Below, piece by piece: positions 8,273 through 15,205 of a stretch of 53,563 bases of DNA. The translations under genes were made by a program, and so were the position numbers. The notes below the pieces were generated by a model that was not told the DNA's origin, ran no database searches, and saw nothing but the letters and a program-made list of their open reading frames with translations. Source of the stretch: an uncultured Bacteroidales bacterium (GTDB lineage Bacteria > Bacteroidota > Bacteroidia > Bacteroidales > F082); contig ONJF01000014.1 in NCBI GenBank assembly GCA_900318085.1, forward strand, positions 1 to 53,563. Direction: 5' to 3'. The stretch's first letter is position 1. Every line of letters begins with the position of its first letter.

Positions 8273-9142
8273 ATGGATTCCAAGGAACTGAAGAAAGCAC
8301 AAGAGGCCATCGAAATGCTCCAACAGCTGAATCTGCCTGTCGGCGAACAGCAGTTGGAAGCCTTGGCTTCGCTGGAGAAGGAATACCTTGAAAAAGAAGT
8401 GCTGCCTCCTGCCATTGAGGTTATGCGCTCTAAGGTCAGCTACTTAAAAACCACTTTCCTTGTGTCAATCAAGTATTCCGAAAAGGATGGATTACAATTA
8501 GAATCCATTGAAGCGCAAATAGAAAAAACTCCCAAAGACAAGGCCGAGGATTTGGCCACAGTCAAAGACACTGACGAAAGTCGCTATCTGGGAGTAGATC
8601 CTGTAAGCGGAAAGAAGGTATATGTGAAAATTACAAAACGTGGGCTACTGGCTCAGTTGGGTGAACTCAACACTCCAGAAAAGCCAAAGTTCGCCCGTTT
8701 GAGAAGAGGAACAGACATCGACGAGGTCACTTTAGAGGAAGTGTTGTCGATATTCAAGTTCCCTCGCACACTTGGCTTTTTTGAAGGCAAGGAAGTCGTT
8801 GTCGGTATCGGCCCTTTTGGCCCTTATGTCAAGCACAACGAAAAGTACTACAATCTGTCCAGGGAAGACGACCCTCATACGATTAGTTACGAAAGAGCAC
8901 TTGAAATCGTAAAGACCAAACGGGAGCTTGGAATAGGTGAAGTCATTTTGGAGTTTGAAAACGACCCCGACATCCGCGTCATCAATGGACGTTTTGGCCC
9001 TTACATCAAATATAAGAAGAACAATTACAAGGTTCCCCGTCAAATGACACCTTCCTTATTGTCCTATGAGGATTGTCTGGCAATAATAAAAGACCCTGCC
9101 AATGCAGCCCAAAAATGGGTGCCAAGAAACAAGCAAGAATAA
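8273..9142 (+). CDS. Protein with stand-alone topoisomerase-I C-terminal repeats
   Basis: 289 residues in two parts. Residues 1-85 form a helical domain shared with the next gene: MDSKELKKAQEAIEML here aligns with MDKDKLQKAYEAVEML there. The rest contains Toprim-C-repeat-like modules, recognised by FARLRRG, FPRTLGFFEGKEVVVGIG, FGPYVKH and NGRFGPYIKY, which closely resemble the end of Bacteroidota TopA. No Toprim domain or catalytic tyrosine region is present. TopA C-terminal repeats bind single-stranded DNA, so a DNA-binding role is inferred. The ATG at 8273 is chosen over 8267 because the paralogue aligns from it. Confidence 0.82.
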   Translation: MDSKELKKAQEAIEMLQQLNLPVGEQQLEALASLEKEYLEKEVLPPAIEVMRSKVSYLKTTFLVSIKYSEKDGLQLESIEAQIEKTPKDKAEDLATVKDTDESRYLGVDPVSGKKVYVKITKRGLLAQLGELNTPEKPKFARLRRGTDIDEVTLEEVLSIFKFPRTLGFFEGKEVVVGIGPFGPYVKHNEKYYNLSREDDPHTISYERALEIVKTKRELGIGEVILEFENDPDIRVINGRFGPYIKYKKNNYKVPRQMTPSLLSYEDCLAIIKDPANAAQKWVPRNKQE

Positions 9143-9154
9143 AACACTAAAGTC

Positions 9155-9823
9155 ATGGATAAAGACAAACTACAAAAAGCCTACGAAGCCGTCGAAATGC
9201 TGAAGGCATTAGATTTGCCAGTCAGTAGGGAACAGTTGGACACAATATATAACTTGGAAGAGAACTATCTCAAAGAGGAGGTGATTCCATTTATTAAAGG
9301 CGAATTAAATCCATTGGTAAAAGATATGATGGGAGATTTCTATTTGGAGGTTTCGTATTCAAAGAATGACGGGTTAAATGTTCATTATTTAAACGATTTC
9401 AAGACTCAAGAGAATAGCAGAGGAAGGAGAAAAGCAACAGAAACAACACATAAACCTGAAAAACATATAACCAAGGAGGTTCAATATGATGCTTTGAAAA
9501 GTGTACTAGGCACAAAAAAGAAACAAGCGACATCACTAAAAGTATATAGGGAGGACAATAGTGCTATTGAAGAAGCCTCATCAGCGTTGACCCTTTGTGA
9601 AACTATAAAGGAAATTGGTGCAGAAAAAGTATATAACTTGTTTATTCCTTTGGATGGCATGTATCTGGTTATGAAAACCAAGAATTCGGATGTTCGTAGA
9701 GATTTACATTATATAGGCGACGGCTATTATGTCAATACACATAGCAATACGATGTCAAAGAAGCGCCATCTTGAACGAATTTTCCGTGATTTGAAATTAA
9801 GTTGGAAAGTCGAAATAGTCTGA
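9155..9823 (+). CDS. Paralogue of the preceding protein with a different C-terminal domain
   Basis: 222 residues, starting 12 bp after the previous gene. The first 85 residues match the N-terminal domain of that gene, including conserved LP(V), EQL, EENYLKEEVIP and YSKNDGL. A low-complexity linker follows, rich in Lys, Thr and Glu (about 88-120). The C-terminal 90 residues form a separate domain with ALTLCETIKEIG, GDGYYVNTHSNTMSKKRHLE and a WKVEIV end. I have no named family for that domain. The base composition is more AT-rich than the upstream gene. Sharing one domain and varying the other suggests two partners that dock onto the same component of the system. Confidence 0.75.
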   Translation: MDKDKLQKAYEAVEMLKALDLPVSREQLDTIYNLEENYLKEEVIPFIKGELNPLVKDMMGDFYLEVSYSKNDGLNVHYLNDFKTQENSRGRRKATETTHKPEKHITKEVQYDALKSVLGTKKKQATSLKVYREDNSAIEEASSALTLCETIKEIGAEKVYNLFIPLDGMYLVMKTKNSDVRRDLHYIGDGYYVNTHSNTMSKKRHLERIFRDLKLSWKVEIV

Positions 9824-10070
9824 ATTTCTAGTTAAGGAAATGGCGGATTCTTGTCCGCGATGCCGGCAATGGGCGCAGGCATTGTCGTTCCATGAGAGTT
9901 TAAGGTGTGGCAGCCAAAGTCCCAAAGGGACGGCCCTACCCCACCCCGATATGCAATGTCGGGTTTTCATATTGAGATGGGCGGATTCCGGTATGCAGCA
10001 GCCACAGATGCCCGCCATCGCACAAACCCACGTCGGCATGACATGGCCGCTGAGTTCCATTAAAAATATG

Positions 10071-10078
10071 TACTTTTG
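10071..10078 (+). promoter_or_regulatory. Putative -7 promoter box for the gene at 10313
   Basis: TACTTTTG fits the Bacteroidota TAnnTTTG -7 element. It lies about 240 bp before the next start codon, so the transcript would have a long leader containing the direct repeats and CGATA boxes. Confidence 0.45.
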
Positions 10079-10156
10079 CACATCGATTGGCTCGCCTTTG
10101 GCAGGGAGCAGCCTCCTATCAGGCAGGGAGCAAGTCCGACATTTCTTCGTTAGTTG

Positions 10157-10228
10157 TTCGATAGTTCTCCGATAGTTATTCGATAAATTATCGGAATAAT
10201 ATCAAAGCTGTAGCGAAAAACTATCGAA
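10157..10228. promoter_or_regulatory. Cluster of CGATA boxes, possible operator
   Basis: TTCGATAGTT (10157-10166) has an exact inverted copy AACTATCGAA (10219-10228). Between them are CCGATAGTT (10169-10177) and the palindrome CGATAA-A-TTATCG (10181-10193). Four related half-sites in 72 bp, in both orientations, look like a binding site array or a folded RNA leader. No regulator can be named. Confidence 0.45.
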
Positions 10229-10312
10229 TATCGTTCGACTCTGCTACCTGCTTGGTACGAAGCAAATACGAGACAAGACACTCATAACAAACACTTAAAT
10301 GAGAATGAAACC

Positions 10313-11035
10313 ATGGTAAAAATGAAACCCATAGCCGGCATGCAGATCATAGGCAAGATCCCTACACTTGGCGTGACCAATTACATCAGAAACGGCTCGG
10401 TCGTCACGCGCAAGTCCAATTCAGATGGCAGGCGCAGCAACTCCCGCAAGCAGTTCATCCAGCGACAACGCATGCGTCACGCCATGGCGTTGTGGAAGGA
10501 ACTGGCACACTGTCAACCCATGTTCACCGAGGGAAAGACGCACTACCTCGGCTTTATCTCCTTAGCCAACCGACTACCCGTGGTGTTCATTCCCAAACGA
10601 GGGCCACTGAGCGGCGCCACGCTGCTGATGCCCGACATCCCTGTGAGCGGTGGTACACTGCAACCCATCCAACAACAATTAGGAGAAGTGGATGGTACTC
10701 CGGCACTCATCACCAGCCTCAAAGCCAACAACCAAAGGCCTTTTGAGCGGTTCTTGCTGTATACCGCCGAACAACAGTTCTATGCTGATAACGATTGCCC
10801 CGTGGTGGGCTTTCAGGTACGCGAAGTGAAGTACAACGAGTTTACCGAGATGGAAGGTTGTCTAGCTCTGGTGGACAATGTATTTGCAGACGAGATGAAA
10901 GGTTGGGCTTTGGTACATATCATTGGGCAACGCTGCTCGTCGCAAGGCATCGTCACCCGTTGCACCTACTACGAACAATTCACCACAGAAGAAGCCCTGC
11001 AAAACGCAGCAAAAAGCTATGGCGGGCTGAAATGA
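10313..11035 (+). CDS. Conserved Bacteroidales hypothetical protein
   Basis: 240 residues, no signal peptide or membrane segment. The beginning (GKIPTLGVTNYIRNG, then Arg/Ser-rich RRSNSRKQFIQRQRMR and LWKEL) resembles a group of Bacteroidales proteins of unknown function with a basic N-terminal region and a pattern of Gly, Tyr and Arg-Lys. Function is not known. It has a long upstream leader with a possible operator and is followed by a terminator-like hairpin, so it looks monocistronic. A second ATG lies three codons in (10322). Confidence 0.75.
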   Translation: MVKMKPIAGMQIIGKIPTLGVTNYIRNGSVVTRKSNSDGRRSNSRKQFIQRQRMRHAMALWKELAHCQPMFTEGKTHYLGFISLANRLPVVFIPKRGPLSGATLLMPDIPVSGGTLQPIQQQLGEVDGTPALITSLKANNQRPFERFLLYTAEQQFYADNDCPVVGFQVREVKYNEFTEMEGCLALVDNVFADEMKGWALVHIIGQRCSSQGIVTRCTYYEQFTTEEALQNAAKSYGGLK

Positions 11036-11101
11036 CAGTTGGAAATCGGAAGTGGGCAAAACGACTGCCAATAAAAACAAAACCATTAGGGCTTATATTC
11101 A

Positions 11102-11137
11102 CAAAAGCCTCTCAAAAGTTTTTGAAGGGCTTTTTTG
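11102..11137 (+). terminator. Rho-independent terminator-like hairpin
   Basis: An imperfect stem (AAAGCCT paired with GGGCTTT, inner TCAAAA with TTTTGA) is followed by six T residues. It lies after the hypothetical gene and just before the rpe promoter. Confidence 0.65.
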
Positions 11138-11166
11138 TTATCGTTCAAAAATATTCTCTACCTTTG
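11135..11166 (+). promoter_or_regulatory. Promoter of rpe
   Basis: TTG at 11135-11137 and TACCTTTG at 11159-11166 fit the Bacteroidota -33/-7 pattern, 33 bp before the rpe start codon. The frame of rpe is open upstream through this site, which argues against the longer start. Confidence 0.65.
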
Positions 11167-11198
11167 CCGAACAACTAACAACTATCAACCGAACAACT

Positions 11199-11849
11199 AT
11201 GAACTTGATAGCCCCTTCCCTTCTCTCCGCCAACTTCCTTAACTTGGAAGCTGACATCGAGATGGTCAACCGCAGCGAGGCCGACTGGTTCCACTGCGAC
11301 GTGATGGACGGCCGCTTCGTGCCTAACATCTCCTTCGGCATCCCTGTCATACAAGCCATCAAGAAGAAAGCCCAGAAGCCCTTGGATGTCCACCTGATGA
11401 TTGTGGAGCCGGAGAAGTACTTCGAGGCCTTCGCCAAGGCGGGCGCCGACATCATCACCTTCCATTACGAGGCCTGCACCCATATCCACCGCGCCGTGCA
11501 ACAAATCAAAGCCCTAGGCATACATGCAGGCGTGGTGCTCAACCCCCACACCCCCGTCAGCGTGCTGGAGGACATCCTCTGCGACCTGGATGTGGTACTC
11601 CTCATGTCGGTCAACCCAGGCTTCGGCGGGCAACAATTCATCGAACGCACATACGAAAAAATCAAGAAGTTGCGTTTGATGATCAATGAACAACACGCTT
11701 CCGCACTCATCGAAGTGGACGGCGGCGTCAACACAAAGAACGCCAAGGCTTTGTTTGAGGCGGGTGCTGACGTGCTCGTCGCGGGCAATGCGGTATTTAA
11801 GTCGGAGAATCCGATGGAGATGATTAAGGAGTTGAAAAATAGTATTTGA
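11199..11849 (+). CDS. rpe: Ribulose-phosphate 3-epimerase
   Basis: 216 residues, the usual length for Rpe, a TIM-barrel metalloenzyme interconverting ribulose-5-phosphate and xylulose-5-phosphate in the pentose phosphate pathway. Diagnostic stretches are APSLLSANF at the start, FHCDVMDGRFVPN with metal-binding His and Asp, LDVHLMI, MSVNPGFGGQ, and EVDGGVN near the end. The frame extends upstream to 11052 but crosses the terminator and promoter, so the ATG at 11199 is used. The pepD gene follows after 77 bp. Confidence 0.97.
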   Translation: MNLIAPSLLSANFLNLEADIEMVNRSEADWFHCDVMDGRFVPNISFGIPVIQAIKKKAQKPLDVHLMIVEPEKYFEAFAKAGADIITFHYEACTHIHRAVQQIKALGIHAGVVLNPHTPVSVLEDILCDLDVVLLMSVNPGFGGQQFIERTYEKIKKLRLMINEQHASALIEVDGGVNTKNAKALFEAGADVLVAGNAVFKSENPMEMIKELKNSI

Positions 11850-11926
11850 AAATACGGTATTTTAGAATACTATAATTACAATTGAATTTTAAATCTTTGA
11901 ATATTAAATCTTTAAATCAACTAATT

Positions 11927-13582
11927 ATGAGTAACGACATCCTAAAACTCAAGCCGGAAGGCATTTGGAAAGAGTTCAACGGCATCCTCGGTGTGAAGGG
12001 TATGGAAGACCGCCAGACCGTCATCCTGCAAGCCCACATGGACATGGTGTGCGAGAAGAACAGCGACAAAAAGCACGACTTCGAGAAAGACCCCATCGAG
12101 CCTGTCATCAAGGGCGAGTGGCTGCATGCCAACGGAACGACCCTCGGCGCTGACGACGGCATCGGTGTAGCTGCTGCCCTGGCTGTCATCGCCGACCCGA
12201 AGGTGGAACACGGTCCGCTCGAGTGCATCTTCACCGTCGACGAAGAGACGGGCCTCACTGGCGCCATGAAACTCGACCCGGAAGACTTCACCGGCCGTAT
12301 CCTTCTCAACCTCGACAGCGAGGACGAAGGCGAGATCTTCATCGGCTGCGCCGGTGGCATGGACACCATCGTGAAGGTGTGGTACGAACTGGAGCCCGCT
12401 CCGGAGGACAGCACTGCCTACCGCATCACCGTGAGCGGCCTGAAAGGCGGCCACAGCGGCGACGACATCAACAAGAACCTGGCCAACGCCAACAAACTGC
12501 TGACCCGCATCCTGTGGCAAGGCACCAACTGGTTCGACCTTCAACTCTACGACTTCCAAGGCGGCAACCTGCGCAACGCCATCGCCCGCGAAGCCACGGC
12601 AGTGGCCTTCGTGCCGAACGACAGCATCGAGCACTTCCTGCACTATGTGAAGGACATGGAGAAGCACTTCAAGCAAGAATACCAGGTGACCGAACCCGGA
12701 CTGAAAGTCACGGCCGAAGTCGCCGAGGTGCAACCCGACGTGGTCATCGACGAGATGGCCCAGTACAACCTGCTGAACGGCCTCTATGCCTGCCCACACG
12801 GCGTCATCGCCATGTCGCAGACCATCCCGAACTTCGTGGAGACCTCGACCAACCTCGCCTCCTGCAAGAAGAAGGAAGGCTATTTCTTCATCCAGACCTC
12901 ACAGCGCAGCTCCATCGAGTCGTCGAAGCAAGACATCGCCAACATGGTGGAAGCTGTGTGGAGCCTCGCCGACGCCGACGTGGAACACACCGACGGCTAC
13001 CCGGGCTGGGCACCAAACCCCAACAGCGCCATCTTGGACGTCGCAGTGAACTGCTACAAGAAACGCTTCAAGAAAGATCCTAAAGTCAGAGCCATCCACG
13101 CCGGACTGGAATGCGGCCTCATCGGCGACAAGATCCCGGGCATGGACATGATCAGCTTCGGTCCCACCCTGCGCGGCGTTCACTCACCCGACGAGCGTTG
13201 CGAAATCGCCACCGTCCAGATGTTTTGGGACTTCATGTGCGACATCCTGAAGAACGTGCCTACGACTGCTGAAATGCCTAAGCCAAAGAAACAGTCTACC
13301 GCTAATAAGGCAGCAGCCAAGAAAGCCCAAAAAGCAGCCAAGAAGGAGACCAAGAAGGCAACCAAGAAAGCGACAGCTAAGAAAGCAGCCGAAGAAAAGG
13401 TTGTTGACGCGAAGGAAGCCCCTGCCAAGAAGAGCGCTCGCACAAAAGCACCCGCCCAAAAATCCCAAGCCAAGAAAGCCGTTGGCAGCAAGAAGACCGC
13501 GTCAGTCCAGAAAGCCGCTGTCAGCAAAGCCACGGCCAAGCAGACTGCAGCCAAGAGAAACCCTATGAAGAAAGGCAAATAA
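11927..13582 (+). CDS. pepD: PepD-like cytosolic dipeptidase with N-terminal deletion and lysine-rich tail
   Basis: 551-residue M20-family aminoacyl-histidine dipeptidase. Metal-site motifs are LQAHMDMV (His37, Asp39), GADDGIG (about 75-80), VDEETG (Glu106/107) and GLKGGHSGDD. Two features are odd. First, about 40 residues usually present between the start and the first metal motif are missing: the protein passes from FNGIL directly into GVKGMEDRQ. Second, residues from about 450 to the end are almost only Lys, Ala, Thr and Ser in histone-H1-like AAKK patterns, not part of normal PepD. The lysine-rich tail would bind nucleic acid or other polyanions. The frame is open from 11882, but the family start MSNDILKLKP fits 11927. 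Confidence 0.93.
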   Translation: MSNDILKLKPEGIWKEFNGILGVKGMEDRQTVILQAHMDMVCEKNSDKKHDFEKDPIEPVIKGEWLHANGTTLGADDGIGVAAALAVIADPKVEHGPLECIFTVDEETGLTGAMKLDPEDFTGRILLNLDSEDEGEIFIGCAGGMDTIVKVWYELEPAPEDSTAYRITVSGLKGGHSGDDINKNLANANKLLTRILWQGTNWFDLQLYDFQGGNLRNAIAREATAVAFVPNDSIEHFLHYVKDMEKHFKQEYQVTEPGLKVTAEVAEVQPDVVIDEMAQYNLLNGLYACPHGVIAMSQTIPNFVETSTNLASCKKKEGYFFIQTSQRSSIESSKQDIANMVEAVWSLADADVEHTDGYPGWAPNPNSAILDVAVNCYKKRFKKDPKVRAIHAGLECGLIGDKIPGMDMISFGPTLRGVHSPDERCEIATVQMFWDFMCDILKNVPTTAEMPKPKKQSTANKAAAKKAQKAAKKETKKATKKATAKKAAEEKVVDAKEAPAKKSARTKAPAQKSQAKKAVGSKKTASVQKAAVSKATAKQTAAKRNPMKKGK

Positions 13583-13606
13583 CAAAGGTTTAACCTGATC
13601 CGAAAG

Positions 13607-13636
13607 AGTCCGTCGGAGCTATCCGACGGACTTTTT
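13607..13636 (+). terminator. Strong rho-independent terminator after pepD
   Basis: AGTCCGTCGGA (13607-13617) pairs perfectly with TCCGACGGACT (13622-13632) around a GCTA loop, followed by a T-rich run. Confidence 0.92.
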
Positions 13637-13822
13637 CTTTGCAATGCCGCCCGCAATGACTTCCAGAGAGCTCTAACCAAAGTCATCCGAAAGAATCCGA
13701 ATTTGTTTCGGCTATATTCGGTTCTTTTCGGTTAGAAATGAAAAATACTTGTATTCAAATCAATTTTTAATGTGAATATTGCTATTTTTCACCTCAATTT
13801 ATGCTTATTTGTAGTATTTTTG

Positions 13823-13830
13823 TATCTTTG
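13823..13830 (+). promoter_or_regulatory. -7 promoter box of the Fic gene
   Basis: TATCTTTG matches the Bacteroidota -7 consensus, 43 bp before the start codon in a very AT-rich stretch. No clear -33 TTG at ideal spacing is visible. Confidence 0.6.
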
Positions 13831-13872
13831 CGGCGAAAAACAAGATTATTTGTTTCAAAATTTGAATAATTA

Positions 13873-14982
13873 ATGAAGACACCGCTTTGGATATGGCAAT
13901 ATGCCGAATGGCCTCATTTCTGTTGGAGCAACGACAGTGTCATTGGTCCATTGGCACGGGTACGCGAAAAGCAAGGTAGGCTACTTGGACTGATGAACAG
14001 CCTAGGTCTTGACACGCAAAGCACCTCATCGCTTGAGGTGATGACCGAAGATGTGTTACGCAATAGCGAAATCGAAGGCTTGCTCCTTAACCCCAATCAT
14101 GTGCGTTCATCGGTGGCTCGTCATCTTGGCCTTGACACTGCCGGCTTGCCTATGCCCGACCATTACACCGAGGGCGTAGTACAAGTGATGTTGGATGCCG
14201 TACAACACGCCAATGCTCCATTGACCGAGCAACGCCTGTTCAACTGGCATGCCGCCCTGTTTCCCTTGGGACGAAGCGGTATCGTCCCTATCACTGTGGC
14301 AGCATGGCGACAAGGCGCAGAGCCAATGCAAGTGGTCAGTGGTGCCATGGGAAAAGAGACTATTCATTACGAGGCACCACCGTCGGAGGACGTGCCCCAT
14401 CAGATGCAACTATTCTTGGATTGGTTCAACAGTGAGCCTACCACCGACCCCGTGCTGAAAGCCGCCGTAGCCCATCTTTGGTTTGTCAACATTCACCCCT
14501 TTGACGATGGCAATGGACGCTTGACACGCACGCTCACCGATATGCTCTTGGCTCGTGCCGATGGCACACCCCAACGCTTCTACAGCATGTCGGCAGCCAT
14601 CTTGCGCGATAGGAAGAACTACTACGATGTGTTGGAATACATGGGCAAACACGGTCTGGACATCACGCAGTGGCTTTTGTGGTTCTTACAGACTATGGAA
14701 AGCGCCATTGACACCGCCGTTGAAAAGACACATCGGGTGGTGCGCAAATCCTTGTTTTGGCAAGAACATTGTAACGCTGCCCTCAACGAGAGACAAATAA
14801 AAGTCATCAACCTCCTTTGGGACGGTTTCGAGGGCAAACTCAACACCAGCAAATGGGCCAAAATGACCAAGACTTCCACTGCCACTGCTTTGCGCGACAT
14901 ACAAGACCTTGTCGAGAAAGGCATACTTCGCTGCTCCAACGAAGGCGGACGGAGCACGAATTATGAACTAATAGAGGAATAA
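13873..14982 (+). CDS. Fic family protein with N-terminal DUF4172-like domain
   Basis: 369 residues. The Fic core motif HPFDDGNGR is at residues 208-216, with the catalytic His208; such enzymes usually transfer AMP onto target proteins. The N-terminal part (WIWQYAEWPHFCW onward) matches the DUF4172 region of this class, and the last 70 residues look like a winged-helix DNA-binding domain. The inhibitory helix motif of the family is [S/T]xxxE[G/N]; here the segment reads NSEIEG, with Asn at the first position, so autoinhibition may differ. The gene has its own promoter and terminator and no neighbouring antitoxin, which fits a self-contained class II Fic protein. Confidence 0.92.
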   Translation: MKTPLWIWQYAEWPHFCWSNDSVIGPLARVREKQGRLLGLMNSLGLDTQSTSSLEVMTEDVLRNSEIEGLLLNPNHVRSSVARHLGLDTAGLPMPDHYTEGVVQVMLDAVQHANAPLTEQRLFNWHAALFPLGRSGIVPITVAAWRQGAEPMQVVSGAMGKETIHYEAPPSEDVPHQMQLFLDWFNSEPTTDPVLKAAVAHLWFVNIHPFDDGNGRLTRTLTDMLLARADGTPQRFYSMSAAILRDRKNYYDVLEYMGKHGLDITQWLLWFLQTMESAIDTAVEKTHRVVRKSLFWQEHCNAALNERQIKVINLLWDGFEGKLNTSKWAKMTKTSTATALRDIQDLVEKGILRCSNEGGRSTNYELIEE

Positions 14983-15007
14983 ACACGTCATCTATTATTC
15001 GCAAGAA

Positions 15008-15037
15008 AGGCTGTCCCCGATTGAGAGACAGCCTTTT
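15008..15037 (+). terminator. Terminator after the Fic gene
   Basis: AGGCTGTC (15008-15015) pairs with GACAGCCT (15027-15034), followed by a short T-run. Confidence 0.85.
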
Positions 15038-15090
15038 CAGCTTTTATGCAAGTATTTTTGTTGATATAAAAGGCAGAAGAATTTGGCCTT

Positions 15091-15160
15091 CAGCAGTCAG
15101 CCATCATCAGTCAGCCTTAGTGCTACAAAGCTGAGAGTTGACGGCTGATTGCTTACAGCT
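15091..15160. repeat. Degenerate GTCAGCC-type inverted array
   Basis: Copies of CAGTCAGCC occur twice near 15094-15115, and the inverted form (TTGACGGCTGATTGCT) is at 15138-15153. The spacer lies between the Fic terminator and the end of the protease gene. It is one of several short intergenic arrays in this window. Confidence 0.5.
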
Positions 15161-15205
15161 AAAGAAGCTTAGTTCAGTTTCATTTCGAACAGCCACTTAC
15201 TATAT

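Larger units (their letters stand above)
9824..10312. other. 489-bp intergenic spacer with stem-loops and repeats
   Basis: No convincing coding frame. Left part: GCGGA (9843-9847) pairs with TCCGC (9854-9858), and there is a GTCCC-AAA-GGGAC hairpin near 9917-9929, neither followed by a T-run. Right part: an 11-bp direct repeat GGCAGGGAGCA at 10100-10110 and 10122-10132, then a cluster of CGATA boxes (listed separately). This spacer separates the defence island from the next gene. Confidence 0.6.

Noticed and set aside
11052-11198. Extended N-terminus of Rpe
   Set aside because: It would cross a terminator and a promoter, and the enzyme's normal start is at 11199.
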